DNA of 64,000 bases from Mactromeris polynyma (Eukaryota; Mollusca; Bivalvia; Venerida; Mactridae), in the NCBI GenBank assembly GCA_032209605.1, contig JASFXZ010000012.1, forward strand, positions 310,001 to 374,000, given 5' to 3'. Under the pieces are notes generated by a model. It was given only the letters and a program-made list of their open reading frames with translations. It was not told the DNA's origin and did not search any database. Positions 36,798-48,400 of this stretch are shown in pieces. The position numbers were made by a program, and so were the translations under genes. Position 1 is the stretch's first letter, and each line of letters starts with the position of its first letter.

Positions 36798-38106
36798 CTC
36801 GAAAATGAAGTGTTCGATTTTGCAGCTTTTATACCTTCCCCCAAATCGTAAACAATGCGTAAGAATACGTAAAGTATACGTATCTATTCGTAAAGTGCTC
36901 GTAATAACTCGTAACAATCCGTAAAGCCATCGTAACAATCCGTAAAGCCATCGTAACACGACCCGAATGAAATCTAAAACAACACGTAAGCATCCGTAAA
37001 TAATCCGTAAACAAATCGTAAACTAACCGTAACAAATCGTAAACAAATGTGTTACGAGTCATTTACGGATTATTGCGAGCAGTTTACGGATGGTTACGTG
37101 TTGTTGCAAGCAGTTTACGATACTTACGGATTGTTACGAGTTATTTACGGAAATATCAATCCGTGGACAATCGCAAGAAGATTTTTGACATGTCAAAATT
37201 GTTGCCTCTCCTTTCACGGATCCTTAAGAGTGTCTGCGAGTTGTTGCGAGTTGTGACGAGTTATTTACGGATACCAGCGAGTTATTTACGGATGCTTGCG
37301 ATTGACTAACGAGTTGGCGATTGGTAAGGACTCGTAAGAAAAATCCGTTTATGTGAAGGGGGGGGGGGCATTATGGTGTATACGGTAGTTATACTGGATG
37401 CGCTCAATTATTTCTAGAACACCATTTCGCATTTTCTTTAGCAGCAACTTAATTTCAATTGCGATAAACATTTTGTTTCAATTCAGAGCAAATATATAGA
37501 TACTGGCCCATAAGGCAACAACGTCCAAGTAAAAGTAAGAATTTAAATCCATACATATTTGTGAAAATGACAATTTGCATATTTGGTGATTTGATGGAGA
37601 GAAATAGAACATGTGATAACTTAACAACCAACCCGGTGACGCGTTTTTATTGTTTTGTTTCATTTCAGTGGTCAACATCTTCAAATTAACGAAATCTTAA
37701 AAAAACATTTTTTTCAAGAAAAGAATGCGATGTGAGGCGTATAATAATCGCCAGTGACAACATAAAAACATTGACAATAATCTAGTCTAACTGTATCCAA
37801 CTGTTCATTTAAACAAAAAAATTGTAACTCAATTGTGTATAGCCCCATCGGGAGCCAAACACTAAATAGTATATATTTTCGTGATTCAGAAGGTTGTGTC
37901 AACCTTAGGCCTATACATGTAGTACTTGTTCATGTAATTTTAATATTGTTACTAGAAATCTATATATTTTGCAGCTGGAAATGTATATTTCCGCCAGATT
38001 ATCCCCACCTACCACCAAACACGGTAGCTTTACCCCACCCGGTGACAGACACGTCCGTTTGTTGTTTCCTGTACAGTAGGCAAGTGGGGACTTCCATATA
38101 TTATTA

Positions 38107-38222
38107 GTTATAGGCTACATGTTGTTGACAGGGTATATGGGGAATATAACATGTCTGTGTGCCATTATATGAATCGCGGACAGGTTATATCCCCCCATAT
38201 ACCCTGTCAACAACCAGTATAA
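38107..38222. mobile_element. palindromic MITE (GTTGACAGGGTATATGGGG arms)
   Basis: The left arm TGTTGACAGGGTATATGGGG near 38122 is inverted at 38192-38214 (CCCCCATATACCCTGTCAAC), with about 50 bp between. A third partial arm (CATATACCCTGTCAGCG) lies near 38536, and a degenerate copy sits at 25372. Confidence 0.7.
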
Positions 38223-38239
38223 CGAATTTATAATACTGC

Positions 38240-40030
38240 AAATCCGTGTTTTCATAAGAATTTAGTTAAACAAGCAATGTTTCAATGTCTAGATCTAAGA
38301 ATTAGATAGGTACATTTTTGCTGTTTTTTGGTTCATAAAATTGTTTAGAGTGTTTTAGTAATGTATACTATCAGTAATTTAAACGTTTTCCTTTTAAACT
38401 ATATCGGGAATTACTTGTTGTAGATTTTTATTTTCAAGCATCTGATCACATGGACTTTATCGAGCTGAATTTGGCTCAAACCTTAAAAAATCTATCGTCA
38501 CGAGGCGCATGAATGCGGAAATTAGTTCGCACGTCATATACCCTGTCAGCGCCGTGTAATATAGAATACTATACGCGAGCCTTTAACCAATGAAATTATT
38601 GTATTTGCAGTATTATAATTCGTCCTATCATCATACCAAGAATTTGACCACAATTATACGAAATTGTTCATATCTACACTTGTGTCACATGGAACATATA
38701 TATATTATAGACATTATAAGCAATCCCCCTAAGTCCTTGTTCATTGCTGTTACAGTGTTACAGATGATATAGTGGATGATATTGTTATAGAGCTACTTTC
38801 GTTGTTATAAATCGTACGATTGAAACAAATTATCACATTTATAAATTTCGCGGGGAATTAACAAATAAAAACAACCATATTACATTTGGTATTTAAACAG
38901 CGAATCCTGTGCAGTATACATTTAAATGTTCATATTTCTGCCCAGTTATTAGACGCTTTACGAGTATTCCAGCTATAGAGCGTTATATTTGCTTTCAGTA
39001 TTAAACATTATCCTTGTTAAACGGAAAGGGGATTTGACTTTAAAAACATATTTATTTAAATCTTAGTTTAATTTTCTTCGTTTGAAAAAAGAGCAATAAG
39101 TGAAATGTTTCAGTGTGAAAGTTGGCGGCTAATCATAAAATGTTTTCAAACTCTTAATTTACCCAGTCTGTGAATGTCTCCGAAATATTGTATTCACTGT
39201 ATGTCAAGTTTTTTTGTTTTTCATAGGACTGTTTCTCAGTTTATTCACCAAGATTAGTGTACAATGCCTAAAAAGAAAAAACGTTTGGCGAAAAACGATA
39301 TTACACAGGAAAACTGTACTTTTGATAAAAACAAACAAGCATGTAGATTCTATCAAGCACGTTAAATTGGGACTTTAAGTCTTTTTTCCTGCCAATAATA
39401 TAAGCTAAAATTAGAAAGACCACGCATCTTCAAATATGCACCCACATTGTATATTTAACTAAAATGTTTTACCTCAACTTTGAAATTGGAGCTTCGTTTT
39501 ATTCGGACGACTAAGCCCGAATCGGGCGTTGTTTCAAAACAGGTCGACTGTCGTCTGTGTAACGAATTTAACTTCCTGGTTTCCTGTCGTCTGATTTATA
39601 ATTGTGCCAAGTACTTTTAACCATTAAATTCCAGAGAATCATTATGGTTTATCATATCTTCCCTGAAACCATGATAAGATATAAGCTGTTTACTCACACC
39701 AGCAACAAGTTGCAGTGCATGGATTAATTGCGCGCTCATTACAATACACAGTTCTGAAATATGGTCGCCCATTGCTCCAGAATCTTCGACTGAAACACTA
39801 TCAGTTAACATTTTCAATAAGTAAATACATTGTACTGCCGTTGAACAATAGTTTAACTCGTAGAGTTCAGCCAAAAGTTTCAACATGCATGTACATAAAA
39901 GTATTCAAAAGTTTGTGTGGGTTTCAGAGGTTTAATATTTAATATTTACGAATTTTTTATTTGAAATTTTGAAAGTTTTGTAAAATCAAGTTCAAAACGG
40001 TGAGCAGTCAATAGAACAAGAAAAACCTAG
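38240..40030. other. intergenic AT-rich sequence, nothing recognised
   Basis: No gene, RNA or transposon signature other than the partial MITE arm near 38536. Short open frames at 38590, 39617 and 39715 lack family features. Confidence 0.55.
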
Positions 40031-40032
40031 TG

Positions 40033-40350
40033 AACATTGAGGGATCTAAGTGCATCTGTACTGTGTATGTATAAACATTGAGGGATCTAAGTGCATCTGT
40101 ACTGTTTATGTATAAACATTGAGGGATCTAAGTGCATATGTACTGTGTATGTATAAACATTGAGGGATCTAAGTGCATCTGTACTGTGTATGTATAAACA
40201 TTGAGGGATCTAAGTGCATCTGTACTGTGTATGTATAAACATTGAGGGGTCTAAGTGCATCTGTACTGTGTATGTATAAACATTGAGGGATCTAAGTGCA
40301 TCTGTACTGTGTATGTATAAACATTGAGGGATCTAAGTGCATCTGTACTG
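40033..40350. repeat. 41-bp minisatellite, about 8 copies
   Basis: The unit is AAACATTGAGGGATCTAAGT followed by GCATCTGTACTGTGTATGTAT, with very few substitutions, which suggests recent expansion. Confidence 0.96.
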
Positions 40351-40907
40351 TCCAAAAAAACTTGCTTCTTACCTCAGAAGTCAATATCCTGAACGGAAAC
40401 AGATTTTACTTCAGTAAGTCTATATGATAATACTTTCACACAATGGATATTTTCACAACACTGACCTGTCAATACCACAGCAGATATCGTATTAAATATA
40501 AACTATGGGATAATTTTCTTAGGGAATCCGTTAAATGTTTCATCCCGAGATGTTGTTCATCATTCCATGTAGTAAACAGTATATATATAGAATCAAATCA
40601 ACATGTTATCGCTACCACACTCAGTATTCATTAAGGCGATATATGTCCTAGAAAATAGCAATATTTGCTTTTAAGCTATATTTAGGAAACTACATAATAT
40701 AGCAAGATGAAATGTATACTGTTTTATCGTTATACAGTCCTTCAACTAATACTGCTATAATTTTGTATAAACGTTGAAAAATAATGAAGTTATTTTAACT
40801 TTTGGTACTGTCAAATTGTACATGTTGGTCCGGTAAATCAGGCTAATTGCACAAGCGTAAAGTTTGCAAAAGAAACACGTGTCTACAAAGATAATAATCA
40901 AATCTAC

Positions 40908-41053
40908 CTCATGCTATCGATTTTTTCTCTCAAAAAAACATAAAATTAAGTTTTATTACAATATAACAACAGAAACAACGGGTGAGTACGAAAATATAGT
41001 TTTTAAAAATATTTTTATTGATATAATTTTGAAAAAAAAATCGATAGCATGAG
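40908..41053. mobile_element. 146-bp MITE with 19-bp perfect terminal inverted repeats
   Basis: CTCATGCTATCGATTTTTT at 40908-40926 is exactly inverted at 41035-41053. The interior is AT-rich and non-coding. Flanks CTAC and CTAG may include a short target duplication (CTA). Confidence 0.75.
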
Positions 41054-42060
41054 CTAGTATACTTTCTCTCCTTTCCAAAAATACTTTTGATATTAAAAAT
41101 ATTTAACAGAATTTTGTGTGCTTTTACCAGAATTTAAAACATCAAGTCATTCTACATGTACGGTACTACCACTTTACTATACACAGTGTTAAGAGTTATT
41201 CCATTAATGTGTATATTGATAAACTTGTCAAAACACACAGCCACTTCACCACCTTAAACTGATACTTGTTTAATTGCTTTAGAGCACATAATAAGTTGGT
41301 TCACCTGGCAAGCATCGTGTCTTTGTACTGGATTTCAAATTTCGTTTATCAAAGGAGACAAACATGTACAGGGTTCACAAACTGATTGTATACTGCTCTA
41401 ACTCGTGGAGTTTCTGTTTCATTGGTAAACTATTTAGTTACGCTTGCACATCATAGAGTAAGACTTCAAACTTTCATCATCATATTTTGTTTATGTTTTC
41501 TTGTTTCCGTGTTGTGTGTTTCAATAACTGGATGATCCTGTCAATTGTGAAATATCGATGCATTCTTAAATAATCCAACACTTAACAGGAGGTTAACGCA
41601 GACCTCATTTCACAATACATTAATGGACTGGAGGGTGTAATAATAAACACTCATTATTCAAATGTGACATCCTAGAACAACCAACCTTTCAAATGTCTTC
41701 CTCTCTGCTGTCACCAACCAAGCTTTTTAATGGTATGGTAATAATCATTTTTGATGATATACTTGCATTTTTCAAAATGTTTGATACAAAATCAGCCTCA
41801 ACCACTAAAACAATAAGCCAAATGTTCTTTCCTATCAAATGGCCGGACATAAATTTATCTTAAAGTTGATTCAAAAGTAGGAATAAATTAAAATTCTTTC
41901 AGTAATAGATCCTTTTCTAAACCATTATATACCTTGGTACTGTGATTAAAAACTTCGAGAAAAGTTATTATCTGGGGTAGATGGGGAAGCTATCAATATA
42001 TATATTTGGCCTGAAAGGAAATCTGCCTGGAAGCAAATCTAGAAATCAAAACAACAACAA
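41054..42060. other. intergenic region 3' of SUCLG1, nothing recognised
   Basis: AT-rich with no exon-like or transposon-like features seen. A TTTATT at about 42068 (AATAAA on the minus strand) may be the SUCLG1 poly(A) signal, some 430 bp after the stop. Confidence 0.4.
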
Positions 42061-42496
42061 AATGTTCATTTATTTAAAATCAATATTTAATCACAAATAA
42101 TTACATGTATAATCAGTATTCAATCAATCACTTTACACCAAAATTTATAAATATCTGTTCTGCTAATCAAAACTAGCTGAATATTTTTTAAATAAAAAAT
42201 TATTCAAATTACAAATTCCTCATATTTATAATATTTAATCATATACAAGTTATAACAATGACAGACAGTGTGAAAACATGATTACAAACCAAAGTTCCAC
42301 ACCAGCGACATATCCATACTTCAACGAAATACAATACAAGAACAAATACAAACTAGAAACACTGGAGATAAAGACTTTTCTAATTAACGTTGACTATAAA
42401 TGATACACTTGAAGACTGGAAAGTTTGGGTTTTAAACCATAAACAAAAGAAATCCACCTAAGTGTCCTTTAGTTTTGTTTCCTAGCAACATCATGT

Positions 42497-45400
42497 TCAT
42501 CTTTTTCCTCTCATGGCCTTAAAATACAAATACATTGGTTAGAACAATTATCAACAAGATCAAATGAAACCATAATCTTAACAGAGCTCATTCACATTTA
42601 TCAGTATCAACCCCATGATCCTGAATTTGTTCGTTTACAAGAAAACACACATCACATGTGCACCTTTTTTAGACAAAGAAACCAGCCAAGCTTGTTGTAT
42701 GTATGTATCTACCAAGTAGGGTTTATGCATATAGGTAGATGATCACAAGGCTGTCATTTCAACACAGTTTAATAATGAGACAAGTTTCAAAGTCCATATA
42801 AGATAAGCCAGGTTTAAATTACAAGAATACAATAATTTATTCAATATGAAAGCATACAAGTCCATTTTATCTATTTACCTCAACCATAGTAGAACCAAGT
42901 TGTGCTGGTGACATAGTGACCTTGACATCTGCTGACCTCAATGCCTCAATCTTCTCCTCTGCGCCACCTTTACCTCCAGCAATAATGGCCCCTGCATGTC
43001 CCATACGTCTACCTGGAGGGGCTGTTATTCCAGCAATGAATGACACAACAGGCTTGGCTTGTGGACCCTTAAAAGTTTAAAATAGTCAAGCATAATTGAA
43101 AAGATTATCACACTGTGACATTGTTTGAAATGTTATATTCATAACAAATGCCTGTTAAGGTTTTCATCAGATAACACGTAAGTTTTTGTTGTCCTGTTAG
43201 ACTCCCTTTTTGTCGTTTAATTTGCAAATCAAAACAAAATATAAATAATAGAACAAGTTAAATACATTTTAATTATTTTTAACAAAATATAGCTTTCACA
43301 AGTGGTTATGTCTTTATGGGCCTTGGTTATCTAAATATACAGTATGTGAAAGACTTGCACAAATGTATAACCTAATGTTATGCTGTACAACAACTTACTC
43401 TATTGTTATTCCTAAGATATTCTGAAGCCTTTTCCTCAGCCTGTCCACCAATTTCACCAATCAGAACTATGCCTGAAATAGACAATAATGAAAAGTGCAT
43501 TAAAAACAATGAAGATTTAACATTCTAAGTAAGCTGGGTAGGTGGTGAACATGGCTAAACTCTAACAAGAGGGTCATGATGGCCCATATATCGTTCCTAT
43601 AGGCTAATGTGCCGATAAATTGGTCTAAGTTGAATCAAAATCCACTAAGCAGTTTAGTAGATGATATTGTGTATAGTTTCTACTATATACATATAGGGAA
43701 CAAGGCCCAACCCCCCTGGTGGCCATGTTTTTCGATGGAATTAAATAATTTATTTAGTTTTGTAAGAAGACTCTACTATTTATGGTTTTGGACAACAAGA
43801 TTTTCGAAGTTTACACTTTTAAAATCTATGTTAGCTCCTGTCACCTAACTTATAACTGCAGCAGACCAGAACAATTTATGCAACTTTAAAAGAGGCCCAC
43901 CCAAGCATCATTTCTGTGAAGTTTGGACAAAACCCATTCAGCAGTTTAGGAGATGTAATTTAAAGAAAATGTTGCAGGACGACGCTCGACAACAAATGCC
44001 AGACAGTCAACACTCCTCATAGCTTACAATGTAATACAGTAAAATATATTAGTAAAGCAACAAAGCACAGAGAAAACAACCAGAGTTTGTGATATAAAGA
44101 GCACATGAGGGACACTACTCATACAATACTGGTAGTAAGTACTAGACATATAGTGTAACCTCTGACAGAAAGCTCTACAAGACTTGTTTGGCAATTATTG
44201 AGACAGCATAAATTATAAGGGCAATGAAAGAGATGCTAAATTCATATTACAGCTTGGAATACTCAAACTTGACTTCTTCCTAAATCCAAAATATCAATGT
44301 GTTGGCATAACTAGATTGCTGTCTGTGTGTGTCAGTCCGTTACACCCGGAGCATGCTGACTTCATGATTGCAACATCATGCGAATGTCAATGAACATTAG
44401 ACATATTTATCCATGATCTCACAGAAAGAAAAAATCACCCAGCAGAATAGACTTAACTAACTTCTTACAAAGGTTATCAGTCAATATTTTATGTTCTGGT
44501 ACGACCTTAATGCTGTATTTGTTGGGCAAGGTCTCGAACAGTCTGAAGTGCATCTTATCTTATTGAATTAAACGCATCCAACATCAAACTTTCAGTGATA
44601 GATGTCGGTCTTCCCACTTTAGTTGACAGATCTTCAGAAAATCATCTGTGTCAGCGATATACCAGAGCCCTAGACATGCCACCATTCTCAATGTCTTCTT
44701 TAACATTTTCTTCAATTTCCGTTGCTGTCTATCACAACTTGACACAAAATTTAATGAATGTCCGCTGCTCTGCCTTAATCTATGAACTTGTGATTGCGCA
44801 ACAAATTATTCAGTAAACGCAAGGTACTTGTTTGTTTTATATGGAAATACACAGAATGATGCCAGACTTGACACATCTGGATGACATTAATGATCATGAT
44901 GTTTTCCAGCCATTTCTAGTTTTTCATAACAACTGTACATAAAGGTCGTATTTTTAAGTGTTGATTTTTACGGTGTGCTCCAGGTACCTCTACACATGAA
45001 AATTTCAACAAATATTTATATAAACATCTACTTCACAATCCTTACTACATGTATTTCTTTGTTCTTCGGACTTATGAGGGGTTTCTGCATGTTTGTCCCA
45101 AATTTGAATGAAAACTTTTGCAAAAATTGTGAAAAAGTGACAGTATCTCAATAATTTCCATACCAACCTCGTACATTTATCATATGCTTTATATACTAGT
45201 TGTCATACCAACCTCGTACATTTATCATATGCTTTATATACTAGTTGTCATACCAACCTTGTACATTTATCATATGCTTTATATACTAGTTGTCATACCA
45301 ACCTTGTACATTTATCATATGCTTTATATGCTAGTTGTCATACAAATCTCGTACATTTATCATATGCTTTATATACTAGTTGTTATACCAACCTTGTACA

Positions 45401-48400
45401 TTTATCATATGCTTTATATACTAGTTGTCATACCACCCTTGTACATTTATCATATGCTTTATATACTAGTTGTCATACCAACCTTGTACATTTATCATAT
45501 GCTTTATATACTAGTTGTCATACCAACCTTGTACATTTATCATATGCTTTATATACTAGTTGTCATACCAACCTTGTACATTTATCATATGCTTTATATG
45601 CTAGTTGTCATACAAATCTCGTACATTTATCATATGCTTTATATGCTAGTTGTCATACAAATCTCGTACATTTATCATATGCTTTATATGCTAGTTGTCA
45701 TACCAACCTTGTACATTTATCATATGCTTTATATGCTAGTTGTCATACAAATCTCGTACATTTATCATATGCTTTATATGCTAGTTGTCATACAAACCTT
45801 CAGTTTTGTCATCAGCCAGGAAAACTTCCAGACAGTCAATAAAGTTTGTACCATTGAAAGGATCACCACCAATACCTACACACAACGTTTGTCCTAGACC
45901 AGTAAGTGTTGTTTGATGAACAGCTTCGTAAGTTAATGTTCCAGATCTAGATACAATACCTGACAAATACAAACACAAAGTAGTGTCAGACGATTCTAGA
46001 GTGGTACAATTTTAGATCACGGACATGAAAATAGTTGTTTTATCCTATTTTAGTGGTGTCCCAATACCTATACTACATTATTATGACACAATACTAACAC
46101 TGATTTCTAAACAAATGTCTCTTATTTGCTCTTAGTTTCCATATTTCTCTTTTTATATATATATATATACCGATATATATATATATTATAGTTTATTTCA
46201 GTTTTTTTAAACATACATACGGTACATAACATTTAAGAGATAAAGCATATACATGTACATATAATAATAATATACATGGCAGTTGTTTAAATAAATACTA
46301 TTTGTTTCTATATCTAAGTATTATATTGCTAGCTGTTATTATATACACTGACATTCAAACAATGAAAAGTGACAATATTACAAAAAGGCTTGTATGAACC
46401 AGACGCTACAATGAACAAAGATTACATACCAATTTTTCCTTTCTGATGAATATGTCCTGGCATAATACCAATCTTACATTCTCCTGGCTATAAAATGACA
46501 ACAACAGAAGTATCAGTAAAACAATACATCAAACAATACATCAAGACTTGGAGGATGATAATAATAACTTTATCTGGGTAACATGAGGAATTATAATAAA
46601 GAACACAATGGAGCCCTTCAGTGAAAGCAAGTCAAGAAAAAAAATCTAAAAGATAGATTAAGCTGAATAACTGTTCACAAATATAATAATATACTTATTC
46701 CCACACTAACTTTCCTTGTGTTGGGAGTTTTATGCTGCTGTTAAGTACTTGAGTTGAGTACAGCAGCCAGGTGACCAAACCAATGTTCCTTGGATAGCAC
46801 TTTGACAAACACCAAGAACGGTGAAATCACCGAGTTTATAAGGTGTGTTTGGAGTTCTATGCTGTTTTCTACAGCATTTCATTTATGCACGACATCAAGA
46901 TGACCAGACCTGTGTTCCTGGGTTACCAACCAGTACTAACATGTTCTTCCACTAGCATCTGACAACTTACCATATGTATCAAAGGTAGAGGATAAATGAT
47001 TATTGATCCAATATTCTGATAAATTTGATTTTAATGCCATGTAATCATCTCTTAACAAGTATTTGTTTCTTCTTGTTATATAAAGCATTGTCAACTGGTT
47101 CTTTTCACATCCCGGGATAAATCAGAGAATGAAGAATTGATAGACAAACAACATGTCTACTGTTTGCTATCACTTACCTTGATTATACCCGGGCAGTTAG
47201 GACCCAACATTCATGTCTACTGTTTGCTATCACTTACCTTGATTATACCCGGGCAGTTAGGACCCAACATTCATGTCTACTGTTTGCTATCACTTACCTT
47301 GATTATACCCGGGCAGTTAGGACCCAACATTCATGTCTACTGTTTGCTATCACTTACCTTGATTATACCCGGGCAGTTAGGACCCAACATTCATGTCTAC
47401 TGTTTGCTATCACTTACCTTGATTATACCCGGGCAGTTAGGACCCAACATTCATGTCTACTGTTTGCTATCACTTACCTTGATTATACCCGGGCAGTTAG
47501 GACCCAACATTCTAGACTTATTCTGACGTAACAACTTGTGTTTTACTCTGACCATGTCTTGTTGAGGGATACCTGAAAAATACAAACATGAATTATAGTA
47601 AAATCCCTAATTGCTTTTTCAGTAACAAGGCGTATGTGTGACAGACAAAAAGTTTCTACCTAGAACAATGTATAATCCCTTGTTAAACAATAACAAATGG
47701 TTTGGAAATATCTCATTAAATTTCAAAAAAGAAGAAGTTTTAAGACTATGTTTTAATCATTTTGAAAGAGAAGTTTTGACCAACATTAATCCCTACCTTT
47801 TAGCTTAGCATTTGGTAAATGATATTATACTATATATACTCAAATCATGCAATACCACAATGTTTCAGACCTACAGTATCAGGCTGACGTTGATTAAAAC
47901 TGTCAGTCCTAAAAAATATCAACAAGTATGGGGATTGTCAATTAGGGTCACATATTGCACTCAAATGGGATCCCTTATCCATTCTAAAATCAATAAATCA
48001 AGACTAGCCCCAGGCCCAAAATAATGATGTGATTTTTTGGTATAATACCTTCTGTAATGACTACAATCAGAGGGATTTCAGCATCTATAGCTTCTTCAAT
48101 GGCAGCTGCAGCAAACCTTGGTGGCACATAAATAACTGTAGCATCACAATCTGTTTGTTGTTTAGCCTGAAAGTACATGTTTACACATCATGTAGGCAGT
48201 ATTTTTTTAACAGTTCACCAATATTATAACAATAATATGTTGTTTGAAAACAACATTTATTTTCCTTTCCACAATTCTTGCAATAATCAATGATTACTTA
48301 TATACTGAACTTATTGTGAGACAAAACACACACAACAACTTTGTATCAGTAGAAACTTGTAGTGGCAGACACTTCAGGGAAGAAAAAACAGTTCCTGTTA

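Larger units (their letters stand above)
35729..37368. mobile_element. 1.64-kb inverted-repeat DNA element with subterminal short-repeat arrays
   Basis: The left end CCTTCACATACACGGATTTT (from 35732) and the inverted right end share at least 35 bp with one mismatch, bounded by C5 and G11 runs. Flanks carry ATGGTTTATA (left) and ATGGTGTATA (right), a possible target duplication of about 10 bp. Subterminal regions are packed with TTACGAG and TTACGG words (35755-36100, 37050-37320) and their inverse (36840-37030). No transposase was recognised, so it is probably non-autonomous; a Mutator-like or foldback type is possible. Confidence 0.75.

Noticed and set aside
45184..45897. 237-codon plus-strand frame with a MLYILVVIP repeat
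   Set aside because: Antisense to SUCLG1, made by the 45-bp array and then running through a real minus-strand exon.
47137..47526. 129-codon plus-strand frame over six 60-bp units
   Set aside because: Antisense shadow of the repeated SUCLG1 exon-donor junction.
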